Below, in pieces: positions 26,508-38,339 of a stretch of 64,000 nt of DNA. The stretch spans positions 32,057-96,056 of the forward strand of contig PERO01000017.1 of the NCBI GenBank assembly GCA_002928875.1, given 5' to 3'. The DNA comes from Methylobacterium sp. Lineage in GTDB: Bacteria; Pseudomonadota; Alphaproteobacteria; Rhizobiales; Beijerinckiaceae. The position numbers were made by a program, and so were the translations under genes. The number at the start of each line of letters is the position of its first letter. The first letter of the stretch is position 1. The notes beneath the pieces were generated by a model, which was not told where the DNA came from, did not search any database, and saw only the letters and a program-made list of their open reading frames with translations.

Positions 26508-26666
26508 GCTCTTGCTCGTGGTTCGCAAAGCTGGGTGGCGGGATGAGAATCCGCCGGTCCTTGCTTCCAGATCCTGAAGCCGGAAGCCACCCGATTCCGG
26601 TGCTGGCCTCGCGCGGCTGTTCCGGTCGCCTCGCCTCGCATGCGGGATGGCGCGAGGAGAGGCTTT

Positions 26667-26682
26667 GTTGTCCGCGGACAAC
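26667..26682. promoter_or_regulatory. parS site 1 (RepB/ParB-binding palindrome)
   Basis: GTTGTCCGCGGACAAC is a perfect 16-base palindrome fitting the repABC parS consensus GTTNNCNGCNGNNAAC. It lies 131 bases upstream of repA, a usual position for these centromere-like sites. Confidence 0.9.
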
Positions 26683-26762
26683 ATGCGTAAGCTCCGAAAA
26701 ACCGGTAAGGTTTCGTTAACCCTTATTTTCTTGCCAATCCGCAGGAATCAAGGCTTCCTCTA

Positions 26763-26799
26763 AAACGGTATTTCGCCGTTTGACGGCAATTAACCGTTT
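26763..26799. repeat. nested inverted repeats in the repA leader
   Basis: AAACGG at 26763 pairs with CCGTTT at 26776-26781 and with AACCGTTT at 26792-26799, and GCCGT/ACGGC is nested between. It ends 13 bases before repA's GTG. It could be an operator for RepA autoregulation or an mRNA structure near the ribosome binding site. Confidence 0.45.
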
Positions 26800-26812
26800 C
26801 GGGAGGACGTGA

Positions 26813-28024
26813 GTGGCCGCACAGGCTTCGGCGCAACAGAAAACCGGCGAGACGCTGGCGCGGATTTCGCGGCAGGCGCAGGTGCTTTCCGCGCAATTGA
26901 CGGTGCTCAACGAGCAGCTTTTTCCGCCCACCGCGAAGAAGCGCCTCCGTTCCTTTTCGTCCGGCGAGGTCGCGCGGATCGTCGGGGTGTCGGATGGCTA
27001 CCTCCGCCAACTCTCGCTCGACGGCCTCGGGCCGATGCCCGCGACCGGGCATGGCGGCCGACGCTCCTATTCCGCCGATCAGGTGATGGCGCTGCGGCAT
27101 TATCTGGCGGAGGCGCGCCCGCGGGAGGCGCTGGATTTCCTGCCTTTCCGCCGGCCGGGCGACAAGCTTCAGGTCATCGCGGTCGCGAATTTCAAGGGCG
27201 GTTCGGCCAAGACGACGACCGCGCTCTATCTCGCGCAGTTTCTGGCGCTCAAGGGCCATCGCGTTCTCGCGATCGATCTCGACCCGCAAGCCTCGCTCTC
27301 GGCGATGTTCGGATATCAGCCCGAACTCGAGATCGGCGAAGGGGAAACGCTCTATGGCGCGCTGCGTTACGATCGCGAGCGGCGCCCGATGTCGGCGGTG
27401 ATCCGCCCGACCTATTTCCACGGCATCTCGCTCGTTCCCGGCAATCTCGAACTCATGGAGTTCGAGCACAATACCCCGCAGGCGATGATAGAGGGGAAGC
27501 TGCGCGGCGGCGACATCTTCTTCCGCCGCGTCGATGCCTGCATCCGGCAGGTCGAGGACGAGTTCGACGTGGTGGTGATCGATTGCCCGCCGCAGCTCGG
27601 CTACCTCACCATGGGTGCGCTCAATGCGGCGACATCGCTGCTCGTCACCATCCACCCGCAGATGGTGGATGTCGCCTCGATGTCGCAGTTCCTGCTCATG
27701 ACCTCCGACCTGATGTCGGTGATCGAGGATGCCGGCGGCGCGCTGAATTACGATTTCATCCGCTATGTCGTAACCCGCCACGACCCCAACGACGTGCCGG
27801 AGACGCAGATCGTCGCGCTGCTTCGCAACCTGTTCGGCGAGGATGTGCTGCGCGCGACGGCCTGGAAATCCACCGCGATCGCGAATGCCGGCCTCACCAA
27901 GCAATCGCTTTATGAGCTCGAAAAAGGGCTTGTCGGTCGTGGAGCTTATGACCGCGCATTGGAATCGGTGGATGCTGTGAACAGCGAAATCCTGCAGCTC
28001 ATCCGAAAGGTCTGGGGACGATGA
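26813..28024 (+). CDS. repA: plasmid partition ATPase RepA (ParA family)
   Basis: A 403-residue protein starting with GTG after GGGAGGACGTGA. The N-terminal region carries a MerR-like DNA-binding part (GEVARIVGVSDGYLRQLSLDG), then the deviant Walker A loop NFKGGSAKTTT (126-136) and VIDCPPQLGYLT (Walker B). This is RepA of repABC plasmids, which moves plasmid copies and represses the operon. Its stop overlaps repB as ATGA. Confidence 0.95.
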   Translation: MAAQASAQQKTGETLARISRQAQVLSAQLTVLNEQLFPPTAKKRLRSFSSGEVARIVGVSDGYLRQLSLDGLGPMPATGHGGRRSYSADQVMALRHYLAEARPREALDFLPFRRPGDKLQVIAVANFKGGSAKTTTALYLAQFLALKGHRVLAIDLDPQASLSAMFGYQPELEIGEGETLYGALRYDRERRPMSAVIRPTYFHGISLVPGNLELMEFEHNTPQAMIEGKLRGGDIFFRRVDACIRQVEDEFDVVVIDCPPQLGYLTMGALNAATSLLVTIHPQMVDVASMSQFLLMTSDLMSVIEDAGGALNYDFIRYVVTRHDPNDVPETQIVALLRNLFGEDVLRATAWKSTAIANAGLTKQSLYELEKGLVGRGAYDRALESVDAVNSEILQLIRKVWGR

Positions 28025-29013
28025 ACAAGCGCACCGACCAGATCCGCAATCTTTTCGCGCGGCCGGCCTCGGCGATGTTGTCTGCGGACAACATGGCGCC
28101 GGAGGGGCCGCGCATGGCCTCGGGCTCCGTGAAGGCCGTGAAGGACGCGCTGTCGGGAATCGAGCGCGAGAACGAGGAGCTGCGGCGGCAACTGGTCGGG
28201 CAGGGGGCGATCGTCGAACTCGATACCGCGCTGATCGATCCCTCGCCCGTCGTCGATCGCTTCATTGCCGACAACGATGCCGCTTACGAGGCGCTGCGAC
28301 AGTCGATCCAGGTGCAGGGTCAGGAAGTGCCGGTTCTGCTCCGCCCTCACCCGGATCGGGCCGGGCGCTATCAGGTGGCCTATGGGCATCGGCGCGTCCG
28401 GGCGGCGCGGGATCTCGGCCTCCCCGTCAAGGCGACCATCCGGCCGCTCACGGATGAACAGCTGGTCGTGGCGCAAGGGCTCGAGAATTCCGCGCGGGAG
28501 GATCTGAGCTTCATCGAGCGCGCGCTGTTCGCGGCGCGGCTCGAAGCGGGCGGATATGGCCGCGCCGTGATCCAGCAGGCGCTGACCATCGACCGGGCCG
28601 AGGCGTCCAAGCTGATCGCGGTGGCTTCCGCCATTCCCGAATCGGTCGTCGAGGCGATCGGCAAGGCACCCCGGATCGGGCGCGGCCGATGGCTGCAATT
28701 CGCGGAAGCCCTGCGCGGCAAGGGCGCCGCGCAACGCGTCACCGCCGAAATCGCGCGGGCCGGGTTTCGGCAATTGGCATCGGATGAGCGTTTCTCCGCC
28801 CTGCTCGCAGCCGCGCTGCCCAAGACGGCCACGGAGGAGACATCCGTCGTCAGGACCCGCGAGGGGCAGGTGGTCGCCGCCGTGAAGGAGACGCGGCGAG
28901 GCCTCTCGCTGACCATCGAGACCAGTCAAACCGGAGGTTTCGGGGCGTTCCTGACGGCGCGCCTGCCCGAACTTTTCGAAGCCTACAAGGCGCAGGGAGA
29001 ACAGGGCGGCTGA
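28021..29013 (+). CDS. repB: plasmid partition protein RepB (ParB family)
   Basis: A 330-residue ParB-type protein. The N-terminal box (IVELDTALIDPSPVVDRF), the ParB nuclease-like motif (VPVLLRPHPDRAGRYQVAYGHRR) and the helix-turn-helix following LIAVAS are evident. The start overlaps repA as ATGA. A parS palindrome lies inside its first 25 codons. It binds parS and loads RepA for segregation. Confidence 0.94.
   Translation: MNKRTDQIRNLFARPASAMLSADNMAPEGPRMASGSVKAVKDALSGIERENEELRRQLVGQGAIVELDTALIDPSPVVDRFIADNDAAYEALRQSIQVQGQEVPVLLRPHPDRAGRYQVAYGHRRVRAARDLGLPVKATIRPLTDEQLVVAQGLENSAREDLSFIERALFAARLEAGGYGRAVIQQALTIDRAEASKLIAVASAIPESVVEAIGKAPRIGRGRWLQFAEALRGKGAAQRVTAEIARAGFRQLASDERFSALLAAALPKTATEETSVVRTREGQVVAAVKETRRGLSLTIETSQTGGFGAFLTARLPELFEAYKAQGEQGG
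28077..28092. promoter_or_regulatory. parS site 2 inside repB
   Basis: GTTGTCTGCGGACAAC matches the repABC parS consensus with one break in symmetry relative to site 1. It lies in repB codons 19-24. Internal parS copies are known in repABC plasmids. Confidence 0.85.
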
Positions 29014-29074
29014 GGCCCGATGATCCTCCGGGGCGCCTCCGTCCCGCCACTCGAACAGGAAAGGACAATTCGAC

Positions 29075-29110
29075 AAAAGAAAAAGGCCCCCGACGTTTCC
29101 ACCGGAAGCC
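29075..29110 (-). terminator. rho-independent terminator of the ctRNA
   Basis: Read on the minus strand, GGCTTCCGGTG pairs with CGTCGGGGGCC (11 pairs including G-T) around a GAAA loop and is followed by TTTTTCTTTT. The hairpin doubles as the loop that first contacts the repC leader. Confidence 0.9.
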
Positions 29111-29127
29111 TCTCTCGTAGTCTGGAC
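29075..29127 (-). ncRNA. ctRNA, antisense regulator of repC
   Basis: The 214-base repB-repC gap holds a complete small transcription unit on the minus strand: TTGACA, 17 bases, GATTCT, then about 50 bases ending in a strong hairpin and T-run. Position, orientation, size and hairpin match the counter-transcribed RNA of repABC plasmids, which limits RepC synthesis by binding the repC leader and is the incompatibility determinant. The start near 29127 is inferred from the promoter. Confidence 0.85.
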
Positions 29128-29133
29128 AACTCG

Positions 29134-29162
29134 AGAATCCCACTTCCACGAATCGCTGTCAA
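29134..29162 (-). promoter_or_regulatory. ctRNA promoter
   Basis: Minus strand TTGACA (29162-29157), 17-base spacer, GATTCT (29139-29134). The -35 box is perfect and the -10 matches 3 of 6 consensus bases including A2 and T6. Sited as expected for a strong constitutive ctRNA promoter. Confidence 0.8.
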
Positions 29163-29203
29163 GAGTCCCGAGCGGACAACTGCCATCGCGGCGGCCGGAT
29201 TTC

Positions 29204-29224
29204 TTTTGCCTGATTGAGGCAAAA
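29204..29224 (+). promoter_or_regulatory. repC leader hairpin covering the ribosome binding site
   Basis: TTTTGCC (29204-29210) pairs perfectly with GGCAAAA (29218-29224) around a 7-base loop, ending 3 bases before the repC ATG. The only Shine-Dalgarno-like bases (GAGG, 29215-29218) lie in the loop and stem, so the structure should hinder repC translation, as described for repABC leaders when ctRNA is bound. Confidence 0.75.
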
Positions 29225-29227
29225 CCC

Positions 29228-30520
29228 ATGACGCAACAGGGATTGGTGACGACGCCCTTCGGGCGGCGAACGCTGTCGCTTGGCCTGATCGCCACGCAGC
29301 AGCAGGCAAGGGCGGTTCAACCCGAGAAGACCGTCCACAAGTGGAAAATCTTCCAGGCGATCACGGAAGCCAAGGACAGGCTTGGCCTGCCTGACAGGGC
29401 GATTGCCGTGCTCTCGGCGCTTCTGTCGTTCCATCAGGAGACGATGCTGGTTGCGGGCGAGACGCCGATCGTCTTCCCCTCGAACGAGAAGCTTTGCCAG
29501 CGCGCCCATGGCATCGCGCCGGCGACGCTCCGGCGGCATCTCGCAGCGCTCGTGGAGGCCGGCATCGTGATCCGCAGGGACAGCCCCAACGGCAAGCGCT
29601 ACGCCCGGCGCGGGATGGATGGCGAAGTGAGCCTCGCCTTCGGGTTCGAGCTGACGCCGCTCGTCGCGCGGGCCGAGGAATTCGAAGCGCTTGCGGCCGA
29701 GGTTCAGGCGGAGCGCCGGGCGCTGAGGCTCGCGCGGGAGCGCATCACGCTGGCGCGCCGCGACATCACCAAGATGATCCTGCTCGGCATGGAAGAGGCG
29801 CTTCCCGGAGATTGGCAGGGCCTGCACGGGCAATATCTCGTGGCTGTGGGGCGCCTGAAGCGCTCATCAGACCTCGCTGATCTGCAGGCGATTGCGGCCG
29901 ATCTCGAGGGCTTCGCGGGAGATATCCTGAAGCACCTGGAACTCTTCACGAATTCCTCAGATTCAAGCGCCAATGAGTCCCATTCCGAGCGCCACAAACA
30001 GAATTCAAAACCAGACCTTCACGAATCTGAACCTGCTTTCAAGAAAGACAGGAGCGGCGAGCGCCAGTCCGATCCTGAGACCCTTGGTTCGGCTCAAGCG
30101 GAGCAGGGGAGGGAAGGGGAGGCGGTCGCAATGGGGCCATCCCGGCCGAGCCCGGGCACGCCGCTGCCGATGGTGCTCGAGGCCTGCCCGGATATCCGCG
30201 ATTACATCCCCGGACAGGAGGCGCCGGACGCCTCACCGCCCAACTGGGCCGAATTCCTGAAGGCCGCCGAGCTTGTCAGGGCCATGCTCGGGATTTCGCC
30301 CGATGCCTGGCGCGATGCGGTGGAGACCATGGGGCAGGCCGATGCCGCGATCGTCGTCGCGGCGATCCTGCAGAAGGGCGATGAAGTCCGCTTCCCCGGC
30401 GGCTATCTCCGGGCGCTGACCGAGAAGAAGCGCGAGGGGCAATTCTCCGTCGGGCCCATCCTCATGGCGCTGATCGGCACGAAACTGAAGGCGATGCGGG
30501 GCGGGAAGGGCGCGGTGTGA
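29228..30520 (+). CDS. repC: replication initiator RepC
   Basis: A 430-residue initiator. The N-terminal half (TPFGRRTLSLGLIA, WKIFQAITEAKDRLGLPDRAIAVLSALLSFHQ, FPSNEKLCQRAHGIAPATLRRHLAALVEAGIVIRRDSPNGKRYARR) is the conserved RepC DNA-binding domain. A polar, variable middle (about 238-300) coincides with the AT-rich origin, and the C-terminal part (PDAWRDAVETMGQADAAIVVAAILQKG) is the second conserved block. RepC binds the origin within its own gene and starts replication. Confidence 0.95.
   Translation: MTQQGLVTTPFGRRTLSLGLIATQQQARAVQPEKTVHKWKIFQAITEAKDRLGLPDRAIAVLSALLSFHQETMLVAGETPIVFPSNEKLCQRAHGIAPATLRRHLAALVEAGIVIRRDSPNGKRYARRGMDGEVSLAFGFELTPLVARAEEFEALAAEVQAERRALRLARERITLARRDITKMILLGMEEALPGDWQGLHGQYLVAVGRLKRSSDLADLQAIAADLEGFAGDILKHLELFTNSSDSSANESHSERHKQNSKPDLHESEPAFKKDRSGERQSDPETLGSAQAEQGREGEAVAMGPSRPSPGTPLPMVLEACPDIRDYIPGQEAPDASPPNWAEFLKAAELVRAMLGISPDAWRDAVETMGQADAAIVVAAILQKGDEVRFPGGYLRALTEKKREGQFSVGPILMALIGTKLKAMRGGKGAV
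29940..30060. other. origin of replication within repC
   Basis: This 120-base segment is markedly AT-rich against the GC-rich gene around it. CTTCACGAAT occurs at 29944-29953 and again at 30017-30026, with further TTCAA/GAATTC variants between. An AT-rich patch at this place in repC is the known repABC oriV. Confidence 0.78.
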
Positions 30521-30560
30521 ACCACGCGCAAACCGATTGCCAAAGAACGGAATGCGCATG

Positions 30561-30590
30561 AAAAAGCCCGGCGGTACGGGACCGCCGGGC
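30561..30590 (-). terminator. terminator downstream of katG
   Basis: On the minus strand, GCCCGGCGGT pairs perfectly with ACCGCCGGGC around CCCGT and is followed by TTTTT. It lies 26 bases beyond the katG stop and also separates katG from the convergent repC. Confidence 0.9.
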
Positions 30591-30615
30591 GCTGGGTGGG
30601 GTTCGCGCGGCCCGT

Positions 30616-33855
<3,240 letters not shown>

Positions 33856-33868
33856 CGGAGGCCCGCCG

Positions 33869-34957
33869 CTACAACCCCGCCGCTTTCGTGAGGTTCACGC
33901 GGAAGCGCTCGCGCCGGCGCTGGTAGCGGCGCGTCATCTCGGCGGAGGCGTGCCCCAGTTGCCGCTGGACATGCGCCTCATCGACATCCGCCGAGGAGGC
34001 GAGACCCGCGCGCAAGCTGTGCCCGGCGAAGAGCGCGGCGCGATCCTTCTCCGGCAGATCCGCGCGGATCCCCGCCTTCAGGGCGGTCTGCTTCACGAGC
34101 CGCGCGACATGCTTGTCGTCGAGCCTTTCGCTGCCGACGCCGCCATTCTTCGTCATGAGCCGGCGAAAGACCGGGCCATGCGCGATGCGGCCGAGCCTGA
34201 GCCATGTCTCGAGCGCATGGACAGGGCAGGAGGCTTCACGCGTGCCGCGCCCGATCTCCACCATGCGCCAGCCGGTCTTGCCGCGAATGGTCAGCAGCGC
34301 GCCTTCGGGCAAAATCTCCACCCAGCCGCCGGAATCGGTCGTCTGATCGGGGCCGCAATCGAGGCCGGTGATCTCGGAGCGGCGCAATCCGCCCGCGAAG
34401 CCCACGAGCAGGATCGCGCGATCGCGATAGCCGCGCAGATCCTGCGGCAAGGTGTCGATCATCGCGAGGATATCCTCGGCCAGAAGCGCCTCCTTCTGCC
34501 GCGGCGGGCGGGCATGCTGGCGGCGGATGCCGGCCATCACGTCGGCGATATGCCGATCCTGCCGGGGCAGGGGCGTGCCGGTGGAGGTGTAGGTCGTTGT
34601 GATCGCCGCCAGTCGCCGTTCGATGGTGGAAACGGCTGCCCTGGGCATGCCGTCGCCCGAGGCGGAGGCTGCGAGATAGAGCCCCACGGCTTCCGGCGAA
34701 GGCGCGCGCGCATCGAAGCCTTTGCGGCGACACCAGCGCTCGAAAAGGCTCCAGTCGGATTGATACGCCTTGCGGGTGTTGGCGCTCGCGCGGCGGGCGG
34801 CATAGTCGCGTGCGGTTTCAACGAGCCGCGCGAGGGCGGGCGCGGGGGCGTCGGTCGACAGCTCCGGATGCGGCGAGGCGACCAGTGCCGCAGCGCTCGC
34901 GTTGTCCGCGCGGGCGGGAGGGCTGCGTTCTGGGTCCGAATCGCCTGGAATCATCAT
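33869..34957 (-). CDS. tyrosine recombinase / site-specific integrase
   Basis: A 362-residue recombinase. The core-binding SAM-like domain is about 40-150 (NTRKAYQSDWSLFERWC). Catalytic residues are R192 (GGLRRSEITGLD), K228 region (RGKTGW), H313 and R316 (GHSLRAGLA), H336 (LGHASAE) and Y345 (RRYQRR). Its position beside repABC suggests resolution of plasmid dimers, as with XerC-like plasmid recombinases. No cargo island or attachment repeat was found next to it. Confidence 0.92.
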   Translation of the reverse strand: MMIPGDSDPERSPPARADNASAAALVASPHPELSTDAPAPALARLVETARDYAARRASANTRKAYQSDWSLFERWCRRKGFDARAPSPEAVGLYLAASASGDGMPRAAVSTIERRLAAITTTYTSTGTPLPRQDRHIADVMAGIRRQHARPPRQKEALLAEDILAMIDTLPQDLRGYRDRAILLVGFAGGLRRSEITGLDCGPDQTTDSGGWVEILPEGALLTIRGKTGWRMVEIGRGTREASCPVHALETWLRLGRIAHGPVFRRLMTKNGGVGSERLDDKHVARLVKQTALKAGIRADLPEKDRAALFAGHSLRAGLASSADVDEAHVQRQLGHASAEMTRRYQRRRERFRVNLTKAAGL

Positions 34958-35240
34958 TCCCCAAGCCTAAACCTGTCATGTCCGATAAGGCAAACTTATT
35001 GGACGTAGAGAACCGGCAGAGGGCACGGCGTTTTCTGGCACCATACGGATGATAAGCGCCGTCGAGAGGCGGGTGTCCAAGGGATGGCGTGAACCGGTTG
35101 CGCCAGGTTTCGACTGGTCGAGGGGGCGAGAACCCCCAGCATGCAAGCGCCATAACGCAAAAAGGCAGGCGGCACTTAGTCAAATCTTAGGGAACTCAAC
35201 CTGTAATGCAACTTCAGATTGCATAAGGGGGATTTCCGTC

Positions 35241-37094
35241 ATGTCCTTGCCCGAGGTGTCCGAACCCGCGCCCGGGGACGGCGCGCCCGCGCTCCCTCCG
35301 CAGCGGACGCGCTCCCGCATTCGCCTCGCGCTCGCGGCTTTCGCGGGCGTGTTTCTGATGATCTGGGGCTTTGGCGCCTCCATGCATGTCGCGGAAGACC
35401 TGAACGCGCGCGGTGCGATCATCCTCGCCCGGCAGGAAGGCCTGTTGCGCGAACTCGAAGCGGTGGATGCGGCCTTCGGCGCCGGTGCGGCGGGCGAGGC
35501 GGCGACGGCTCTTCTCGCACGCGCCACGCGGGTGGCGCAGGATCTGAAGGCGACGGGTGCGATGCTGCGCGATGTGAAGAGCGGGCGCTGGCTCGGTGCG
35601 CTGCTGCCCGATCCCGGCATCGTTGCCGAGGCGAGCGCACTCTCACCCCGGCTTGAGGCCTTCATCGCGAACCTCGAGGCCGGCGGGAAGCCGGATGGCG
35701 CGGAGGCCCGCGCGGCGTGGCGGCGCGAGCTCTCCGCGCTGCAGGCGGCGTTGCAGCAGGCGGGCACGGTGGTCGATCGCGAGACCGATCTCATCCATAA
35801 CAGAACCGATCTGGCCATCTTCAGCCTGCTGCTGATCGGGCTGGCCGGCACCACCTGGCTGGTGGCCCGCATGGTGATGCCGGCCCTCGGGCTGGTGGTT
35901 GCCCGGGCCGAGCGCGAGGCCGAACTGGTGCGCGAACAGGCGGAATTCGCCGGCGAACGCGCGCGCCTTGCCGATGAGGCGCAGCGGCGGCAAGTGGATT
36001 TGCTACGCGAATTCGCGCTGACCGTGCGCAGCGAGATCGCAATGATGATGGCCAATTTCTCCGAGCAATCCGAGGAAATGGATTCGATCGCCGCGCAGAT
36101 GGTTTCGACCGCACAGGTGCTGCGGGCCGATTCCGGCTCGCTCTCGGAATCGGCGCAAGGCACGTCGGATGTCGTCTCGCGGATCGGCACGGCGATCAGC
36201 AACCTCGTCACGCATGTGGAAACGGTGTCGGAGCGCACGGTCAGCTCGGCGCAGGCGGTGGAGCATGTCACGACGCTGCTCGGCGATGCGCGCGACACGT
36301 TCGGCGCGCTGCGCGCCGCGGCCGAACGCATCGGCGCGATCATGGACCTGATCCAGACCATTGCCGCGCAGACGAACCTGCTCGCCCTGAATGCGACCAT
36401 CGAGGCCGCGCGCGCGGGCGAGGCGGGCAAGGGCTTTGCCGTTGTGGCCGCCGAGGTGAAGGCGCTGGCGCGCAAGACCTCGGAAGCCGCCGGCTCCATC
36501 ACCAGCGAGATCCTGGCGATCCAGTCGGCCGTCACCACCACGGTGGGGGCGATGCAGGACATCGACCATGCGATCTCCGAGATCGCCGGCGGCACCACGC
36601 GCATCCAATCCGCGATCGAGCAGCAGACCGACGCCACGAACGAGATCGTGATGAGCATCGACAGCGCCGAGGAGGCGACGCAGATGCTGGGCGCGAATGT
36701 CGACCTCCTGGTCGATTCGGCGAACAACACCGCGACCATCGCCTCCTCCGGCAAGGTGCGCGTCTTCGAGATCGCGCTGGCCGTGCGCGAACTCGAGCCG
36801 CGCATCCAGACCGCGATCGAGCGCGTGCTGGCCCTGGCGGAAAAGCGGCGCGCCTCGCGCGTGCCGGTCGACGAGGTCGCGACGGTGACATTCGCGGGCG
36901 AGGCGCATCGCGGGAAGGTCGTCGATGAAAGCCCGACCGGCCTGCGGATCGCGGCGATCCCCGGCGCCGCGCATGGCATGGCGGTCACGGTCGAGCGGCA
37001 GGATGGCCGGGTGCAGGCGGGCCGCATCGTCTGGGCCGGCGAAAAGCATTTCGGCATCGAGTTCGAGGCGCAGGACCAGGCGATGGCGGCCTGA
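35241..37094 (+). CDS. methyl-accepting chemotaxis protein with C-terminal PilZ domain
   Basis: A 617-residue receptor. Transmembrane segments at about 28-48 and 191-213 flank a helical periplasmic sensor. The signalling domain has the hairpin tip [30 protein letters not shown]. Residues about 533-612 form a PilZ-like domain: RRASR matches the R-x3-R element and DESPTG the D/N-x-S-x2-G element of c-di-GMP binders. AAGGGGG lies 9 bases before the ATG. It is the last gene before gvpA in the same direction, so it may couple c-di-GMP and taxis to buoyancy. Confidence 0.9.
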   Translation: MSLPEVSEPAPGDGAPALPPQRTRSRIRLALAAFAGVFLMIWGFGASMHVAEDLNARGAIILARQEGLLRELEAVDAAFGAGAAGEAATALLARATRVAQDLKATGAMLRDVKSGRWLGALLPDPGIVAEASALSPRLEAFIANLEAGGKPDGAEARAAWRRELSALQAALQQAGTVVDRETDLIHNRTDLAIFSLLLIGLAGTTWLVARMVMPALGLVVARAEREAELVREQAEFAGERARLADEAQRRQVDLLREFALTVRSEIAMMMANFSEQSEEMDSIAAQMVSTAQVLRADSGSLSESAQGTSDVVSRIGTAISNLVTHVETVSERTVSSAQAVEHVTTLLGDARDTFGALRAAAERIGAIMDLIQTIAAQTNLLALNATIEAARAGEAGKGFAVVAAEVKALARKTSEAAGSITSEILAIQSAVTTTVGAMQDIDHAISEIAGGTTRIQSAIEQQTDATNEIVMSIDSAEEATQMLGANVDLLVDSANNTATIASSGKVRVFEIALAVRELEPRIQTAIERVLALAEKRRASRVPVDEVATVTFAGEAHRGKVVDESPTGLRIAAIPGAAHGMAVTVERQDGRVQAGRIVWAGEKHFGIEFEAQDQAMAA

Positions 37095-37234
37095 AAAAGC
37101 GCAGGAATTCGCTCGAATTGTCATGATTTAGGGCATTGTTCATCAATACAACCTAAAATTGTAATGCGACGAGATGACGGCAGGGTTGTTCGCCGGCACT
37201 TGCCCGCTTCAACGTCTGAAACGTGAGGAAAATC

Positions 37235-37447
37235 ATGGCTATCGAAAAAAGCGTTGCGTCATCGAGCCTGGCTGAGGTGATCGATCGCATTCTCGACAAG
37301 GGTGTCGTGGTCGACGCCTTTGTCCGCGTCGCGCTGGTCGGCATCGAACTCCTGGCGATCGAGGCCCGTGTGGTCGTCGCCTCGGTGGAGACCTGGTTGA
37401 AATATGCGGAAGCGGTGGGCCTGACGGTCGATCCGCAGCGGGCCTGA
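37235..37447 (+). CDS. gvpA: gas vesicle major structural protein GvpA
   Basis: A 70-residue, very hydrophobic shell protein. [20 protein letters not shown] and [19 protein letters not shown] are near-canonical GvpA. It builds the ribs of the gas vesicle wall. GTGAGGAA precedes the ATG at 37235. A strong terminator follows at once, as expected for a gene that needs far more transcript than the assembly genes. The other gvp genes are 6 kb away on the opposite strand. Confidence 0.97.
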   Translation: MAIEKSVASSSLAEVIDRILDKGVVVDAFVRVALVGIELLAIEARVVVASVETWLKYAEAVGLTVDPQRA

Positions 37448-37462
37448 CGCCACCGCTTCCCC

Positions 37463-37510
37463 GCGGCTTGCGCCTTCTCCCCTCCCGGGCGCAAGCCGCT
37501 TCTTTCCCTC
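37463..37510 (+). terminator. rho-independent terminator after gvpA
   Basis: GCGGCTTGCGCC (37463-37474) pairs perfectly with GGCGCAAGCCGC (37488-37499) across a 13-base loop and is followed by TTCTTTCCCTC. It lies 15 bases past gvpA, so most transcripts should end before the next gene. Confidence 0.85.
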
Positions 37511-37534
37511 GGTTCCAGTTCCGGATCTCTGGCG

Positions 37535-38233
37535 ATGGCTCAGGTGATTTCCTTCCGCGAAGCCTCCGAAAAGGCGCGTTCCGATGCGCGCACCGCGCTC
37601 GCCCGTTTGCGCGAGGAACGGCTGAAGGCAAGGCGCGATGCGCGCCCGCGCTGGGTGCCCGGTCAGCCCGAACCCAGCCCCGAGCCGGAGGCCGCGGCAC
37701 CCGCGATTGCCGCGCCGGATGTTTCCGCACCGGAGATTCCCGCCGCGCCCGCACCCGCGAAGCGTTCCGCGAAATCCATGCCATCCGTGCCCATTGAAAC
37801 GCCGGCCGTGGCGGATGCGCCGCCGGCTGCGCACCGCCGCAAGACGGCTCCGGGCCCCATCAGCGGTCGCGGAAAGCGCATCGCCGATATCGTGCGCGAC
37901 ACAACCGGCGGCGCGATTGCCGATCCGGCCGAACCCGAGGCGTCGCCGGAAGCCTCCGCGCCCGATATCGATCCTGCCGCGATCGAAACGCCCGAGGCGG
38001 AAGCACCGGATGCGCCCGAGGCGGAGCCGGAGGTGATGCTCGATCTCTCGGTCCTCAGCATTCTCGGGCCGGGCCTGCGCTGGCGCCTCTCGCAGCTTGG
38101 CATCGACACGCTGAAGTCACTGAGCAAGACCGATGCGGCGTGGCTCCGGCGCGAACTCGGCGAGATCGGCCGGCTCACGAATGTCGAGGCGTGGATCGAG
38201 GCCGCGAAGGCCATGGATCGCCCGAAAAGCTGA
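37535..38233 (+). CDS. proline/alanine-rich protein with C-terminal helix-hairpin-helix-like domain
   Basis: A 232-residue protein of three parts: a basic N-terminal helix (SFREASEKARSDARTALARLREER), a long disordered acidic P/A/E-rich linker (60-175), and a C-terminal module about 178-228 (SVLSILGPGLRWRLSQLGIDTLKSLSK) that looks like the HhH repeat attached to some NADH-quinone oxidoreductase subunits. It lies between gvpA and the PYP genes in a gas vesicle island. Function unknown; a scaffolding role is possible. Confidence 0.75.
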   Translation: MAQVISFREASEKARSDARTALARLREERLKARRDARPRWVPGQPEPSPEPEAAAPAIAAPDVSAPEIPAAPAPAKRSAKSMPSVPIETPAVADAPPAAHRRKTAPGPISGRGKRIADIVRDTTGGAIADPAEPEASPEASAPDIDPAAIETPEAEAPDAPEAEPEVMLDLSVLSILGPGLRWRLSQLGIDTLKSLSKTDAAWLRRELGEIGRLTNVEAWIEAAKAMDRPKS

Positions 38234-38339
38234 CGTTCCAAACGCGATCCATTGAAATTCGCAAAACCGAGTCCTGATCGGATCATGGCTGCGCGCGCAT
38301 GCCGGAAGGCCGGCGCGCCGCTCTCTCACCCTCCGAGTG

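Larger units (their letters stand above)
26508..26812. other. intergenic region upstream of repA
   Basis: This 305-base stretch holds the first parS palindrome and, near repA, an AT-rich segment with nested inverted repeats. It is the expected place for the repABC promoter and RepA/RepB operators. I could not choose a single convincing -35/-10 pair. Confidence 0.6.

Noticed and set aside
29168..29181. GCGGACAAC half-site in the repB-repC gap
   Set aside because: Single half of the parS palindrome without its partner; it lies upstream of the ctRNA promoter and is better explained by chance.
34899..34915. Possible third parS (GTTGTCCGC followed by GCGGG) near the recombinase start
   Set aside because: Only the left half matches; the right half lacks GGACAAC, and it lies in coding sequence.
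35100..35160. tRNA-like GGTTCGA...CCCC stretch
   Set aside because: No acceptor stem, anticodon arm or CCA context can be folded; probably chance in the region before the chemoreceptor gene.
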